NCBI RefSeq assembly: GCF_023498005.1
Contig: NZ_CP097289.1
Span: 6,386,001 to 6,450,000 of the forward strand
Origin: Streptomyces durmitorensis
Lineage (GTDB): Bacteria > Actinomycetota > Actinomycetes > Streptomycetales > Streptomycetaceae
Direction: 5' to 3'
Length of the DNA stretch: 64,000 nt
Within the stretch, counting starts at the first letter, position 1, and every line of letters starts with the position of its first letter. Positions 52,015 through 60,552 of this stretch are shown one piece after another. The position numbers and the translations under genes were made by a program. The notes under the pieces are model-generated. The model worked only from the letters and a program-made list of their open reading frames with translations. It ran no database searches and was not told the DNA's origin.

Positions 52015-53246
52015 GCACGCTGACCGTCGCGCGGCCCGCCGGGGTGTCCGAGGCGGCGGCTCCCGCGCCTCCCGCCTCCCGCGGGCGCGCGCTCGAACTC
52101 CAGGGATTCCGCGGCCTCGCCGCCCTGAGCACGGTCCTCTTCCACGTGTGGCAGGAGTACTACACGTACGACGCCGCGGGGGCGCACCCACCGGTCGAGA
52201 GCCCGTGGGTCGGCGCGCTGGTCTCGCTGGAGGTGATCGACCTCTTCTTCGTGATGTCCGCGTATCTGCTCACGCTGTCGTACGCCCGCGCGGCCATCGA
52301 CGGAGGCTCGATCCGTACGGGGAAGACCTTCCTCTTCCGGCGGGCGATCCGGATCCTGCCGCTGTACTTCCTGGCGGTGCTCGTCGTCTGGGCGAGCCGC
52401 AATCCGACGCTGCCGGGCGACTGGCGCGACCTGGTCGGGCACCTCACCTTCACGCACGTCTTCGACCAGGAGCGGATCTTCTACACCCTGGGGCCCACCT
52501 GGTCCCTCTCCCTCGAGGTCGCCTTCTACCTGGCGCTCGTCGCGCTCGGGCCGCTCGCGGTGCGGGTGTGCCGGGGGCTTGCGACGCGGCGGGCGCGGGT
52601 CGCCGTGTGCCTGTCGGGGTGTGCGGCGCTCTTCGTGCTGCCGCTGGTCTGGATCTCCGTCGCGCACTACGTCGTCGGGGTGCCGCACACCGACTGGCCG
52701 GTGTACTTCGGTCCGCAGGCCCGCTTCGGGGGATTCGCCGCGGGCATGGCGCTCGCGGTGCTGCTCGTGGCGCTCGGCGAGCGGGGCAAGTTGAGCGCGC
52801 GGGCGACGGTGCCTCTCGCGGTGGTGGCGCTCGCGGGGCTCTACGCCCTGTCGTACCTCTCCGAAGCCGAGAACTTCGCCCACACCTTCTACCACCCGAT
52901 CGCGGCCCTGCTGTGGTTCGCGCTGCTCTACGCCACGCTGCACGTCCGCGCGCGTGAACAGGTGTGCTGGCACGGCCTGTTGAGGGCGCGCTGGGTGACG
53001 GCGGTCGGGCTCATCAGCTACAGCCTCTACATCTGGCACGAGCCGGTGATGCTCCAGCTCATCAAGTCCGGCCTCGTGCCGACCGGTCAGGCGGGCTTCC
53101 CGTTCGCCGCGCTGATCGTCCTCGCCGTCGCCCTGGCGGTCGGGACGGCGAGCTACTGGCTCGTGGAGTATCCGGGGAGCCTGCTCGGCAAGGCGAAGGA
53201 CGGCAGGGGAGCGGCGCGGGACTTCTATCCGGATCCGACGCGCTGA
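52011..53246 (+). CDS. Acyltransferase family 3 (OafA/NodX-like) membrane protein
   Basis: 411 residues with about ten TM helices. ELQGFRGLAALSTVLFHVWQEYY carries the conserved Arg/His of Acyl_transf_3, EVIDLFFVMSAYLLTLS follows, and GLISYSLYIWHEPVML is the C-terminal family motif. It would O-acylate an exported glycan. Coupled by 4-nt overlap to the glycosyltransferase, forming a two-gene polymer synthesis/modification unit that ends at a strong hairpin. Confidence 0.9.
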   Translation: MSTLTVARPAGVSEAAAPAPPASRGRALELQGFRGLAALSTVLFHVWQEYYTYDAAGAHPPVESPWVGALVSLEVIDLFFVMSAYLLTLSYARAAIDGGSIRTGKTFLFRRAIRILPLYFLAVLVVWASRNPTLPGDWRDLVGHLTFTHVFDQERIFYTLGPTWSLSLEVAFYLALVALGPLAVRVCRGLATRRARVAVCLSGCAALFVLPLVWISVAHYVVGVPHTDWPVYFGPQARFGGFAAGMALAVLLVALGERGKLSARATVPLAVVALAGLYALSYLSEAENFAHTFYHPIAALLWFALLYATLHVRAREQVCWHGLLRARWVTAVGLISYSLYIWHEPVMLQLIKSGLVPTGQAGFPFAALIVLAVALAVGTASYWLVEYPGSLLGKAKDGRGAARDFYPDPTR

Positions 53247-53291
53247 CGCCTTCCGACGCGCTGACGCCTTCAGGCGCCTGCCGCACGCGGC

Positions 53292-53327
53292 GACGCCGCC
53301 TCCCCGTGGGACGGGGGAGACGGCGTC
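53292..53327 (+). terminator. Strong hairpin terminator
   Basis: GACGCCGCCTCCCC (53292-53305), 6-nt loop, GGGGGAGACGGCGTC (53313-53327) with one mismatch. It ends the glycosyltransferase-acyltransferase unit and faces a tiny minus-strand gene. Confidence 0.8.
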
Positions 53328-53349
53328 GCTGCGGGAACTACGGGTGACG

Positions 53350-53409
53350 TCAGACCAGCCAGCCGAGGAAGTGGGCGATACCGGCGACGACGTCAGTGAT
53401 GATGTTCAT
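53350..53409 (-). CDS. 19-residue amphipathic peptide gene
   Basis: MNIITDVVAGIAHFLGWLV, a complete ORF with AAGGAG 10 nt before the ATG (53420-53425 on the plus strand). The peptide is hydrophobic and amphipathic, similar in size and character to phenol-soluble-modulin-like or other membrane-active peptides, and would not be called by standard gene finders. It is flanked by a terminator on one side and 213 bp to the Ser/Thr kinase gene stop on the other. No export signal. Function unknown. Confidence 0.55.
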   Translation of the reverse strand: MNIITDVVAGIAHFLGWLV

Positions 53410-53622
53410 GGTGGTGCTTCTCCTTGTGGGACGTGCTCAGGATCTTTCAACTGCCGGTCCTCGTATGGGACATGGACCGGGAACGCGGCAACTACGGTCT
53501 GCAGCCCGTTGCTTGCGTTCCGTAATCATCGTCAATCACATGCGTCACATGCAATCCCTGGCGCGACGGTCACCTGTTCCAGGGAACAACTGCTCCCCTG
53601 TTCGCATTTTCGAAGCGGTCCG

Positions 53623-55320
53623 TCAGCCCGTCCGCGTGAAGGACCGGTGCGCCTCGACGAAGTGACGCTCGCCCTTCGCCGCCTGCCCGGCGGGCGCGGA
53701 GACCCACAGGTCGTACATCTTGCCGCCCTCGTCCCAGCTCAGGTCGAAGGTGCGGCGCGGCCCGCCGTCGCCGGAGCCGCCGTCCCAGGTGAACTCCCAG
53801 ACGGCCGCGGGGTGGCCGTTGTGCGTGGTCTCCCGGACCGAGCCGTCGCGGTAGCCGGGGTAGTCCGAAGGGCCGTCCTTGTGCGCCTGCCGCATCACCG
53901 CGAGCGGCCCTTCTGGGTCCAGGGGCTGGGGGTGGACGCCGATGCGGAAGGCGTCGTCCGCCGAGTTGTAGAAGACGCGGGGTGGTTCGGACGAGCGGGC
54001 GAAGCCGGTGGGCGTCACCATCGTGAAGCCGGTCGGGTCGGAGACCGTCCGGTAGCCCGCGGGGGCCGGGTCGTCGGCGGGCTCGTCCGGCTCGGCGGGG
54101 GCGGCCGTGCCCGCTGGGGTGGCCTTGCCGGTGCCTTCCGGGGAAGGCTTGGGGGCGGCGGGGCTCTTCTTGCCGTTCCTGCCGGGGTTCTTCGGCTTGT
54201 CGGCGCTCTTGGACGGCTTCTTGCCCGGCTCCTCGGTCTCCTGCTTCTCGCGCACCTCGTCCGCGGCGCCGCCGCCTCCCTTCGCCTCCGACCTCGTACC
54301 GGAGTCGTCCCGGGTCATGAGCCAGGTGCCGGTGCCGCCCGCCGCGAGCGCGGCGACCAGCGCGCCGGCCAGGAGAGCCGTACGGATCCGGGGGCGCGCG
54401 GCCGGTGCCGGGGCGGAGCCGAGCACGATCGCCTCGTCGGGCGGGGAAGGCCGCGCGGGCTCGGAGGGCACCGGTGTGCGGGGCACGGTGGGCATCCGCT
54501 CCTCCACCAGGAAGCCCCGCAGCGCCTGCTCGGCCTCGTCGGCGCCCAGCCGCCGCTCGGGATCCCGTTCGAGGAGGCCGCGTACGACGGGAGTCAGCGG
54601 TCCCGCCGAGTCCGGGATCCTGATCTCGTCCATGACGACGGCGTGCAGGACCCCCGCCACCGAGTCGCGGTGGAACGGCGACTCGCCCTCCACGGCGGCG
54701 CAGAGCAGCACACCCAGCGACCAGAGATCGGACTCCGGGCCCGTGCGCTTGCCCGACATGCGCTCCGGGGCGGTGTACTCGGGCGAACCGACGAACGCGC
54801 CCGTCTCCGTGAGCGTCGTCTGCCCGGCGACCTGCGCGATCCCGAAGTCGGAGAGCACCACGCGCTCCGTGCCCGCCTCCAGGAGTACGTTCGCGGGCTT
54901 GAGGTCACGGTGCAGCACCCCGCCGGTGTGCGCGGCTCGCAGCGCGGCGATCAGGGCGAGGCCGATACGGGCGGCCTCGGCGGGCGGGACCGGTCCCTCC
55001 AGGGACATCCGGTCGGCGAGCGAGCGGCCGTCGATCAGCTCCATCACGAGCCAGGGCTGCTCGGCGTGCTGGACGACGTCGTGCAGGACCAGGATGCCGG
55101 GGTGCTTCACCTGCGCGACCGAGCGCGCCTCGCGCAGGGTGCGTTCGCGCAGGGCCGCCGCGTCGGCGGCCGACCGCCCCGCGTCGACGTGCAGCTCCTT
55201 CACCGCGACGGCGCGGCCCAGGAGATCGTCCTCCGCTCGCCAGACCGTGCCCATGCCGCCGCGCCCGAGCGGCGTCGTGATGCGGTAGCGCCCCGCTATG
55301 AGATCCCCGTGACTTGCCAT
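53623..55320 (-). CDS. Transmembrane Ser/Thr protein kinase (PknB-like) with extracellular domain
   Basis: 565 residues. Kinase domain 10-270: GRGGMGTVWRAED glycine loop, AVAVKEL Lys, VLHRDLKPANVLL catalytic loop, LSDFGIAQV, SPEYTAPE. Juxtamembrane linker, TM helix near 330 (TALLAGALVAALAAGGTGTW), a Lys/Pro/Glu-rich stalk, and a C-terminal domain (about 420-565) with no PASTA repeats that should sense an external signal. ATG at 55320. All catalytic residues are present. Confidence 0.92.
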   Translation of the reverse strand: MASHGDLIAGRYRITTPLGRGGMGTVWRAEDDLLGRAVAVKELHVDAGRSAADAAALRERTLREARSVAQVKHPGILVLHDVVQHAEQPWLVMELIDGRSLADRMSLEGPVPPAEAARIGLALIAALRAAHTGGVLHRDLKPANVLLEAGTERVVLSDFGIAQVAGQTTLTETGAFVGSPEYTAPERMSGKRTGPESDLWSLGVLLCAAVEGESPFHRDSVAGVLHAVVMDEIRIPDSAGPLTPVVRGLLERDPERRLGADEAEQALRGFLVEERMPTVPRTPVPSEPARPSPPDEAIVLGSAPAPAARPRIRTALLAGALVAALAAGGTGTWLMTRDDSGTRSEAKGGGGAADEVREKQETEEPGKKPSKSADKPKNPGRNGKKSPAAPKPSPEGTGKATPAGTAAPAEPDEPADDPAPAGYRTVSDPTGFTMVTPTGFARSSEPPRVFYNSADDAFRIGVHPQPLDPEGPLAVMRQAHKDGPSDYPGYRDGSVRETTHNGHPAAVWEFTWDGGSGDGGPRRTFDLSWDEGGKMYDLWVSAPAGQAAKGERHFVEAHRSFTRTG

Positions 55321-55540
55321 GGCCGCATCATACGAACTCCCGTTGCACATAGCCCAGTTGGGCCGATTGGTGACCGTGGTGCGCGAGTGGCGTGACCGAG
55401 CGGTGAAGGGAAGTGAACGGCGCACGTGTCGGGGGCAGGTGCCTCCGCGCGCCGGATACGTGGAGTGTCTGATCGCATACTGTGGGTGACTCCAGCGGGT
55501 CGCGTCGGGAGCGGTCCGCACGGTGGATGGAGATCTCACC

Positions 55541-55837
55541 ATGATGCGACGACGCATGGCCGTGACCCTGGGGGCGCTCGCGGCCGCCGCGAGCCTGGCG
55601 ATCGGGGTGCCGGGCTCGGCGTACGCGGCGGAGGGTGTCCTGATCGTCAACGGCCAGGAACACAAGGACCCGAGCGGCTGCTACCCCATCGACTGGTTCC
55701 CGTCCTCGGTGACCAACGAAACGGATGCGATCGCGGAGGTGCACTCCGGCCCCGGCTGCACCGGCCAGGTCGAGTGGCTCGTCTATCCGGGCGAGACGTA
55801 CCACACGGAGACGGCGCAGAGCGTCTTCATCCTCTGA
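55541..55837 (+). CDS. Small secreted hypothetical protein
   Basis: 98 residues: Arg-rich start, signal peptide with AYAAEG cleavage region, and a mature domain of about 60 residues with two Cys (SGCYPIDWFPS...SGPGCTGQVEW), likely one disulfide. GGAG lies 8 nt before ATG 55541. Function unknown; small exported proteins of this kind are frequent in Streptomyces. Confidence 0.8.
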   Translation: MMRRRMAVTLGALAAAASLAIGVPGSAYAAEGVLIVNGQEHKDPSGCYPIDWFPSSVTNETDAIAEVHSGPGCTGQVEWLVYPGETYHTETAQSVFIL

Positions 55838-56023
55838 GGCCTGTGGCCTTCCGGCTCCACCGGCTCCACCGAGTTCACCGAGTTCACCGCGTCCTCCCCG
55901 GGCGGACGCGGTACCGGCACCGGCGCCTCGCACCCCGCGAGGCGCCGCGTGTCCGGGGTCGTGCCGCGTCGTGCCGCGCCGACCCTCATCGCGGCCTTAC
56001 GCGGCGGCCGATAGGGAGATCCC

Positions 56024-56758
56024 ATGCCAACTCCCCAGCTCCCGCCCGTCTCCGGCCCCGAGGGCCCGCTCCGCGCCGTGGCCCCCGCCCCGGTGACGCG
56101 CCCCAGGGCGGTGCTCTTCGACTTCTCCGGGACGCTGTTCCAGGTCCGGTCGTACGAGGACCGCATCCGCGCCGCACTGCCCGGCCCAGTGGGCGAGCGG
56201 GAGATGGACGCCATCCTCACCTCCCTTGAGGCGGGCCTCTCGGACCCTGCCGTGATCGAGGCCCAGCACGCACGCGACGTCTCGTCCACGGCCCACCGCC
56301 ACGCGTTCACCACGTGGTACGCCTCGGCTCCCGCGCTCGCCCCCTTCGCCAGCGTTCTCTACGACCAACTCCGTTCCCCCGAGCACTGGTTGCCGTACGT
56401 GGACGCCGAGCGCACCCTGGCCGAGCTCGACGCGCGCGGCATCGCGCTCGGGGTGGTCAGCGACGTCGGCTGGGATCTGCGGCCGACGTTCGCCCGGCAC
56501 GGCCTCGACCGCTGGTTCGGCAGCTGGGTCCACTCGTACGAACACGACACGGAGAAGCCCGACCCGCGGCTCTTCGGCCACGCCTGCGCGGAGTTGGGCG
56601 TGGCCCCCGCCGACACCCTCATGGTCGGCGACCACCCCGCCAAGGACGGCGGGGCCGCGAGCGCCGGGCTGCGGGCCTATGTGCTGCCGGGGGGTGCGGC
56701 GCCGGGGGCGGTGCGGGGGCTGCGGGCCGTGCTCCGTCTCGTCGAGGGGCCCCACTGA
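56024..56758 (+). CDS. HAD family hydrolase-like protein
   Basis: 244 residues. Motif I AVLFDFSGTLF has Ser where most phosphatases have the second Asp. Motif II is LGVVSDVGWD, motif III KPDPRLFGHA and motif IV TLMVGDHPAKDG; an alpha-helical cap lies in between. The nucleophile Asp is kept, so a phosphatase or dehalogenase-type reaction is possible but less certain. GGGAGATCCC precedes the ATG. Confidence 0.85.
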   Translation: MPTPQLPPVSGPEGPLRAVAPAPVTRPRAVLFDFSGTLFQVRSYEDRIRAALPGPVGEREMDAILTSLEAGLSDPAVIEAQHARDVSSTAHRHAFTTWYASAPALAPFASVLYDQLRSPEHWLPYVDAERTLAELDARGIALGVVSDVGWDLRPTFARHGLDRWFGSWVHSYEHDTEKPDPRLFGHACAELGVAPADTLMVGDHPAKDGGAASAGLRAYVLPGGAAPGAVRGLRAVLRLVEGPH

Positions 56759-56861
56759 TCGCGGCGCCGCACCGCCGCGCTGACCTGGGCAAGGGCCTTG
56801 TCGGGAGCACGTCGAGAAGTTGTTAGCCTGCGGGGCGGATCATCGAACCCTGGAGGCCTCC

Positions 56862-57746
56862 GTGTCACCCGACCGCCCCACGATCGCCCTGGTCACCAGC
56901 AGGCCCCAGCTGGAGACCGGCCTCGACCGTGACCTCCCCGAGCTGGCACGTTCGCTCGGCGCGGCGGGCGCGGACGTCGCCACCGTGTCCTGGGACGACC
57001 CGCGGGTCGACTGGGAGGGCTTCGACCTCGTCGTCATCCGGTCCGCCTGGGACTACAGCGAGCGCGTCACCGAGTTCGTGGCCTGGGCGGGCCGTGTCGC
57101 GCGGCTCACCGTCCTGGCCAATCCGGCGTCCGTGGTGCGGTGGAACACCGACAAGCGGTACCTGGAGGACCTCGCGACGGCCGGGATTCCCGTCGTGCCG
57201 ACCCGCTATCTGGCGCCCGGCGACACCGTGGAGATACCGGACGACGGCGAGTTCGTCGTCAAGCCCACGTCCGGTGCGGGCGCGCGCTACGCCGCCCGGT
57301 ACGAGAAGGGCGCGTACGACGCCGCCGCCGCGCACATCGAGCGCATGCACGGCGAGGGCCTCACCGCGATGGTGCAGCCCTACATGCCGCGCATCGACGA
57401 GACCGGCGAGCGCGCGCTCGTCTACGTCGGCGGGCGGTTCCTGCACGCCATACAGAAGGGCGCGGTGCTCGCGCCCGGCACCGCGTACGACGACGAGAAG
57501 ATGCCGCACCCCGACCTGCGCCCGTGGCAGCCGACCCCCGCCGAACTCGACCTCGCCGAGCGGGCGTTGGCCGCCGTCCCGGGCTCGCCCGAGCTGCTGT
57601 ACGCGCGCGTGGACCTCGTCGACGACGCGGACGGCGGCGCGCCCTGCGTCATGGAGCTCGAACTCGTCGAGCCGAACCTCTTCCTCTTCCTGCACCAGGC
57701 CTCGCTGGCAGCCGTGACCGAGGAGATACTGACCGCCGCGAGTTAA
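56862..57746 (+). CDS. ATP-grasp domain protein (glutathione-synthetase-like)
   Basis: 294 residues with an ATP-grasp fold: NTDKRYLEDLATAGIPVVPT, FVVKPTSGAGARYAARYEKG (ATP-binding lysine and Gly-rich loop), MVQPYMPRIDETGERALVYVGG, and metal-ligand VMELELVEPNLFLFL at the C-terminus. It would ligate a carboxylate to an amine or thiol; substrates unknown. GGAGG lies 5 nt before GTG 56862, fixing that start. Confidence 0.88.
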   Translation: MSPDRPTIALVTSRPQLETGLDRDLPELARSLGAAGADVATVSWDDPRVDWEGFDLVVIRSAWDYSERVTEFVAWAGRVARLTVLANPASVVRWNTDKRYLEDLATAGIPVVPTRYLAPGDTVEIPDDGEFVVKPTSGAGARYAARYEKGAYDAAAAHIERMHGEGLTAMVQPYMPRIDETGERALVYVGGRFLHAIQKGAVLAPGTAYDDEKMPHPDLRPWQPTPAELDLAERALAAVPGSPELLYARVDLVDDADGGAPCVMELELVEPNLFLFLHQASLAAVTEEILTAAS

Positions 57747-57751
57747 TCGGG

Positions 57752-57787
57752 TGGACGTGGCGCGTGCGGCCTGATTAGCCTGCGGCC
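57752..57787 (+). promoter_or_regulatory. Promoter of a leaderless attenuator peptide
   Basis: TGGACG (57752-57757), 18 bp, TAGCCT (57776-57781), then 6 nt to ATG 57788, so transcription should begin at or near the start codon. Confidence 0.55.
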
Positions 57788-57817
57788 ATGTCCAGTCCCG
57801 AGTCCGACAGACTCTAG
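57788..57817 (+). CDS. 9-residue leader peptide of the chloramphenicol exporter
   Basis: MSSPESDRL, stop TAG, without Shine-Dalgarno, directly after a -10 hexamer. Its stop codon is the first base pair of a hairpin, and the gene lies 150 bp upstream of a Cmx-type exporter. Short upstream ORFs controlling chloramphenicol resistance genes by ribosome stalling are known. Strong candidate for translational or transcriptional attenuation. Confidence 0.55.
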   Translation: MSSPESDRL

Positions 57818-57841
57818 CCACCGGCCGGCATGTCCGGTGGC
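57817..57841 (+). promoter_or_regulatory. Attenuator hairpin
   Basis: GCCACCGG (57817-57824), 9-nt loop, CCGGTGGC (57834-57841), a perfect 8-bp stem beginning at the last base of the leader-peptide stop codon. A stalled ribosome on the leader would melt it. Confidence 0.6.
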
Positions 57842-57966
57842 CCTCTCTCACGTCACCGGATCCATCGCCGAAGCGCGGACCGACATCCCCCTTTTCTCCT
57901 TGGCGCGGCAGCCGCACGGCTGAGCCGCCGCCTTGTCGACCCCTGACGTGGGTGCGGAGTCTTCTC

Positions 57967-59187
57967 ATGCCCTTTGCTCTCTACATGCTCGGCCTTGCCG
58001 TCTTCGCGCAAGGCACATCCGAGTTCATGCTCTCCGGTCTCGGCCCTGACATCGCCGCCGACCTCGATGTGTCCCTCTCGACCGCGGGCATCCTGACCTC
58101 GGCCTTCGCCGTGGGGATGATCGTCGGTGCGCCGTTGATGGCCGTCGTCGGCCGCCGGTGGCCGCGCAGGACCGCGCTGCTCGCCTTCCTGGTCACCTTT
58201 CTGCTCGTCCATGTCGTCGGAGCGCTGACGGACAGCTTCGCCGTGCTGCTCGCGACCCGGGTCGTCGGTGCGCTCGCCAACGCCGGGTTCCTCGCCGTGG
58301 CCCTGGTTGCCGCCATCGGCATGGTCGAGCCGAACGCCAAGGGGCGGGCCACGTCCGTGCTGCTCGGCGGCGTCACCCTCGCCTGTGTCGCGGGCGTGCC
58401 CGGCGGCGCGCTCCTCGGCCAGTTCTGGGGGTGGCGGTCCGCTTTCTGGGCGGTGGCCCTGGTCTCGGTGCCCGCCCTCATCGCCATCCTGCGGTCCGTG
58501 CCCGCCGGTGCGCCCGACATCGCGGGGGCCGGCGCGCGCGGAGAGCTGCGGTCGCTGCGTGCACCGCGCCTCCTGGTGACTCTGCTCCTGGGGGCGCTGG
58601 TGAACGGCGCGACCTTCTGCACGTTCACCTATCTCTCGCCGGTGATCACCAACGTCACCGGTTTCTCGGAGAGTTGGGTGCCCGCGCTGCTCGCGCTCTT
58701 CGGCGTGGGGTCGTTCATCGGGGTCACGGCCGCCGGGCGGTTCGCCGACGCGCGGCCCGTGCCGTTCCTGCTCACGGGCGCGGTGGCGCTGCTCGCCGGG
58801 TGGGTGCTGTTCGCGCTGACCGCCGGGAATCCGGTGGTGGCCGTCGTGCTCGTCCTCGTCCAGGGCGCGCTGTCCTTCGGCGTCGGCTCCGCGCTGATCA
58901 CCCAGGCGCTGTACGCGGCGACCGGCGCCCCCACGCTCGCGGGCGGCTTCGCCACGGCCGCGCTGAACGTGGGCGCCGCGATCGGCCCCGTGGGCGGCGG
59001 CATCGCCCTCTCGGCGGGGCTCGGCCACCGCTCGCCGCTGTGGGTGAGCGCGCTCCTGGTGACGATGGCGCTCATGGTGGGGGCGGCGGCACTCCTGCGC
59101 AGGCGTCAGCCGCCGCCGGGGGAGTCCGGCAGCGAGAGCCGTTGCAGCAGCCCCCAGGTGAACTCCGCGACGCAGCGCCGCGGCTGA
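57967..59187 (+). CDS. Cmx/CmrA-type chloramphenicol efflux MFS transporter
   Basis: 406 residues, 12 TM helices. MPFALYMLGLAVFAQGTSEF at the N-terminus, FMLSGLGPDIAADL, VGMIVGAPLMAVVGRRWPRR (MFS motif A) and GALLGQFWGWRSAFWAV are the segments shared by Cmx/CmlR chloramphenicol exporters. GGAG lies 7 nt before ATG 57967. Preceded by a leader-peptide attenuator. Its 3' end overlaps the convergent minus-strand gene by 82 nt, and the C-terminal tail (Ser/Gln-rich) lies in that overlap. Confidence 0.88.
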   Translation: MPFALYMLGLAVFAQGTSEFMLSGLGPDIAADLDVSLSTAGILTSAFAVGMIVGAPLMAVVGRRWPRRTALLAFLVTFLLVHVVGALTDSFAVLLATRVVGALANAGFLAVALVAAIGMVEPNAKGRATSVLLGGVTLACVAGVPGGALLGQFWGWRSAFWAVALVSVPALIAILRSVPAGAPDIAGAGARGELRSLRAPRLLVTLLLGALVNGATFCTFTYLSPVITNVTGFSESWVPALLALFGVGSFIGVTAAGRFADARPVPFLLTGAVALLAGWVLFALTAGNPVVAVVLVLVQGALSFGVGSALITQALYAATGAPTLAGGFATAALNVGAAIGPVGGGIALSAGLGHRSPLWVSALLVTMALMVGAAALLRRRQPPPGESGSESRCSSPQVNSATQRRG

Positions 59188-59723
59188 CCGGACCCGTCCG
59201 GCGCGGTGAAGGCGAGCCGCCAGCGCGTGGGCGCCGTGCCCTCCATCGGGCGGGCCGGGGCGAACGCGCGGGCGGCCTCGTCCACCGTGCACGACCAGGG
59301 GGTGAGGTCGTCCAGCGTATGGAGCGTCGGCCCCTGGGCGCCGGGCGCGCGGATCAGCCACTCGTTCCACACCGCGCCGTTCGGTGCGCGCAGGACCTCG
59401 AAGCGCAGGTCCTGCCAGAGCGGCACCGGCCACACCAGGGCCTCGCACTCCAGGTCACCGATCCGGCGGGGCACGGTGGCCTCGGGGGCGCCGAGCACCG
59501 AGCGGTAGCGGGAGACCGCGCCGCGCGAGCGGGCGGAGCGGCTCATCGCCTGCCAGCGGCGGTTGGCCTCGCGCATCTGCGCGATGGAGACGCCGAGCTC
59601 GTGGCGGGCCGCCTCCACCAGGTCCGGATTGTGGTCGGCCATGCGGCGCAACAGGACCAGCTGGAAGTCGAGAGGGGTGAACGGGCCCGATGGCGTGGGG
59701 CCGTGGGCGGAGCTAGCGGACAT
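59106..59723 (-). CDS. Hypothetical protein at the end of a methyltransferase operon
   Basis: 205 residues (208 if ATG 59732 is used). Helical N-terminus LDFQLVLLRRMADHNPDLVEAARHELGVSI, then a beta-rich region with conserved Trp residues (VWPVPLWQDLRFEVL, WNEWLI). No family recognised. Its start overlaps the FkbM gene's end by 11 nt, so it is translationally coupled to it. Its 3' end overlaps the MFS gene in antisense orientation by 82 nt. Confidence 0.75.
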   Translation of the reverse strand: MSASSAHGPTPSGPFTPLDFQLVLLRRMADHNPDLVEAARHELGVSIAQMREANRRWQAMSRSARSRGAVSRYRSVLGAPEATVPRRIGDLECEALVWPVPLWQDLRFEVLRAPNGAVWNEWLIRAPGAQGPTLHTLDDLTPWSCTVDEAARAFAPARPMEGTAPTRWRLAFTAPDGSGQPRRCVAEFTWGLLQRLSLPDSPGGG

Positions 59724-60552
59724 GCGCTCCATGGTCGCGCACCACCGCGGCTCCCGGGCGGCGCCCTTCGGGAAGGAAGAGCACCGAGTTGACGTACCGG
59801 GGTCTGCGCGGAGTGAGCACCCTGCGCAGCAGCCCCTGCGACACGACGTACGACGTGTCGTTCTGGTGCGCCTCCAGGTCGAAGCCGGCCAGCGGCAGCC
59901 ACGTGTCGTGGGGCAGGACCCAGCCCTGGTAGCCGTGGTGGCGGGTGAGCAGCTCGATGATCGGCCTGATCGGCTGGATGCGGGACTCCAGCTCGATGAA
60001 GAGGGCGGGCCGGTCACGTTTGAGCAGATCGTGGGCGCCGTGCAGGACCGGCAGTTCGTTGCCGTCCACGTCGATCTTGATGAAGTCGACGTCACGCAGG
60101 CCGAGCCCGTCCAGGGTGAGGCAGGGCACCTCGACCGCCTTGGCGTGGATGTCCCTGCGGATGAGCGAGGAGACCCCGCGGTCCCCGCGGTCGCCCTGCG
60201 GCAGCCAGAGCCTGGCCGTGCCGGGGCGGTCGGTGGCGGCGGCCTGGACCACCCGGACGTTGCCCGGCGTGGAGGTCTCAAGGAGCCTGGCCAGATGCGG
60301 GACGGGCTCCACGGTCACCACGCGGCGCGCACGCGAGGCCAGGCGGCGCGACCAGGGGCCGTACCAGCCGCCGACGTCCACCGCGGTGGAGCAGCCGCGC
60401 GGGCAGAGGTCGGAGAGGCGGGCAAGCTCCGGTTCGAAGCGGGGGTAGACGAGGCGGGCCAGGGAGGCGATCAGCCGGGCGGGCAGGTGCGGGGCGAGGC
60501 GGGCGGCCACGGTCTTGTGGGGCTTGGCGACGGACCTTTCGGGCCCCGTCAC
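59713..60552 (-). CDS. FkbM family SAM-dependent methyltransferase
   Basis: 279 residues. SAM motif STAVDVGGWYGPWSRRLA (about 55-72), VVTVEPVPHL, and the FkbM signature DFIKIDVDGNELPVLHGA; the C-terminal part contains GYQGWVLPHDTWLP. Expected to O-methylate a sugar or hydroxy group. GTG at 60552 overlaps the Trm112 stop (GTGA). Confidence 0.88.
   Translation of the reverse strand: MTGPERSVAKPHKTVAARLAPHLPARLIASLARLVYPRFEPELARLSDLCPRGCSTAVDVGGWYGPWSRRLASRARRVVTVEPVPHLARLLETSTPGNVRVVQAAATDRPGTARLWLPQGDRGDRGVSSLIRRDIHAKAVEVPCLTLDGLGLRDVDFIKIDVDGNELPVLHGAHDLLKRDRPALFIELESRIQPIRPIIELLTRHHGYQGWVLPHDTWLPLAGFDLEAHQNDTSYVVSQGLLRRVLTPRRPRYVNSVLFLPEGRRPGAAVVRDHGAHVR

Noticed and set aside
53396..53665. 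Plus-strand 89-codon ORF opposite the 19-residue peptide
   Set aside because: No ribosome site or domain, and coding bias is absent.
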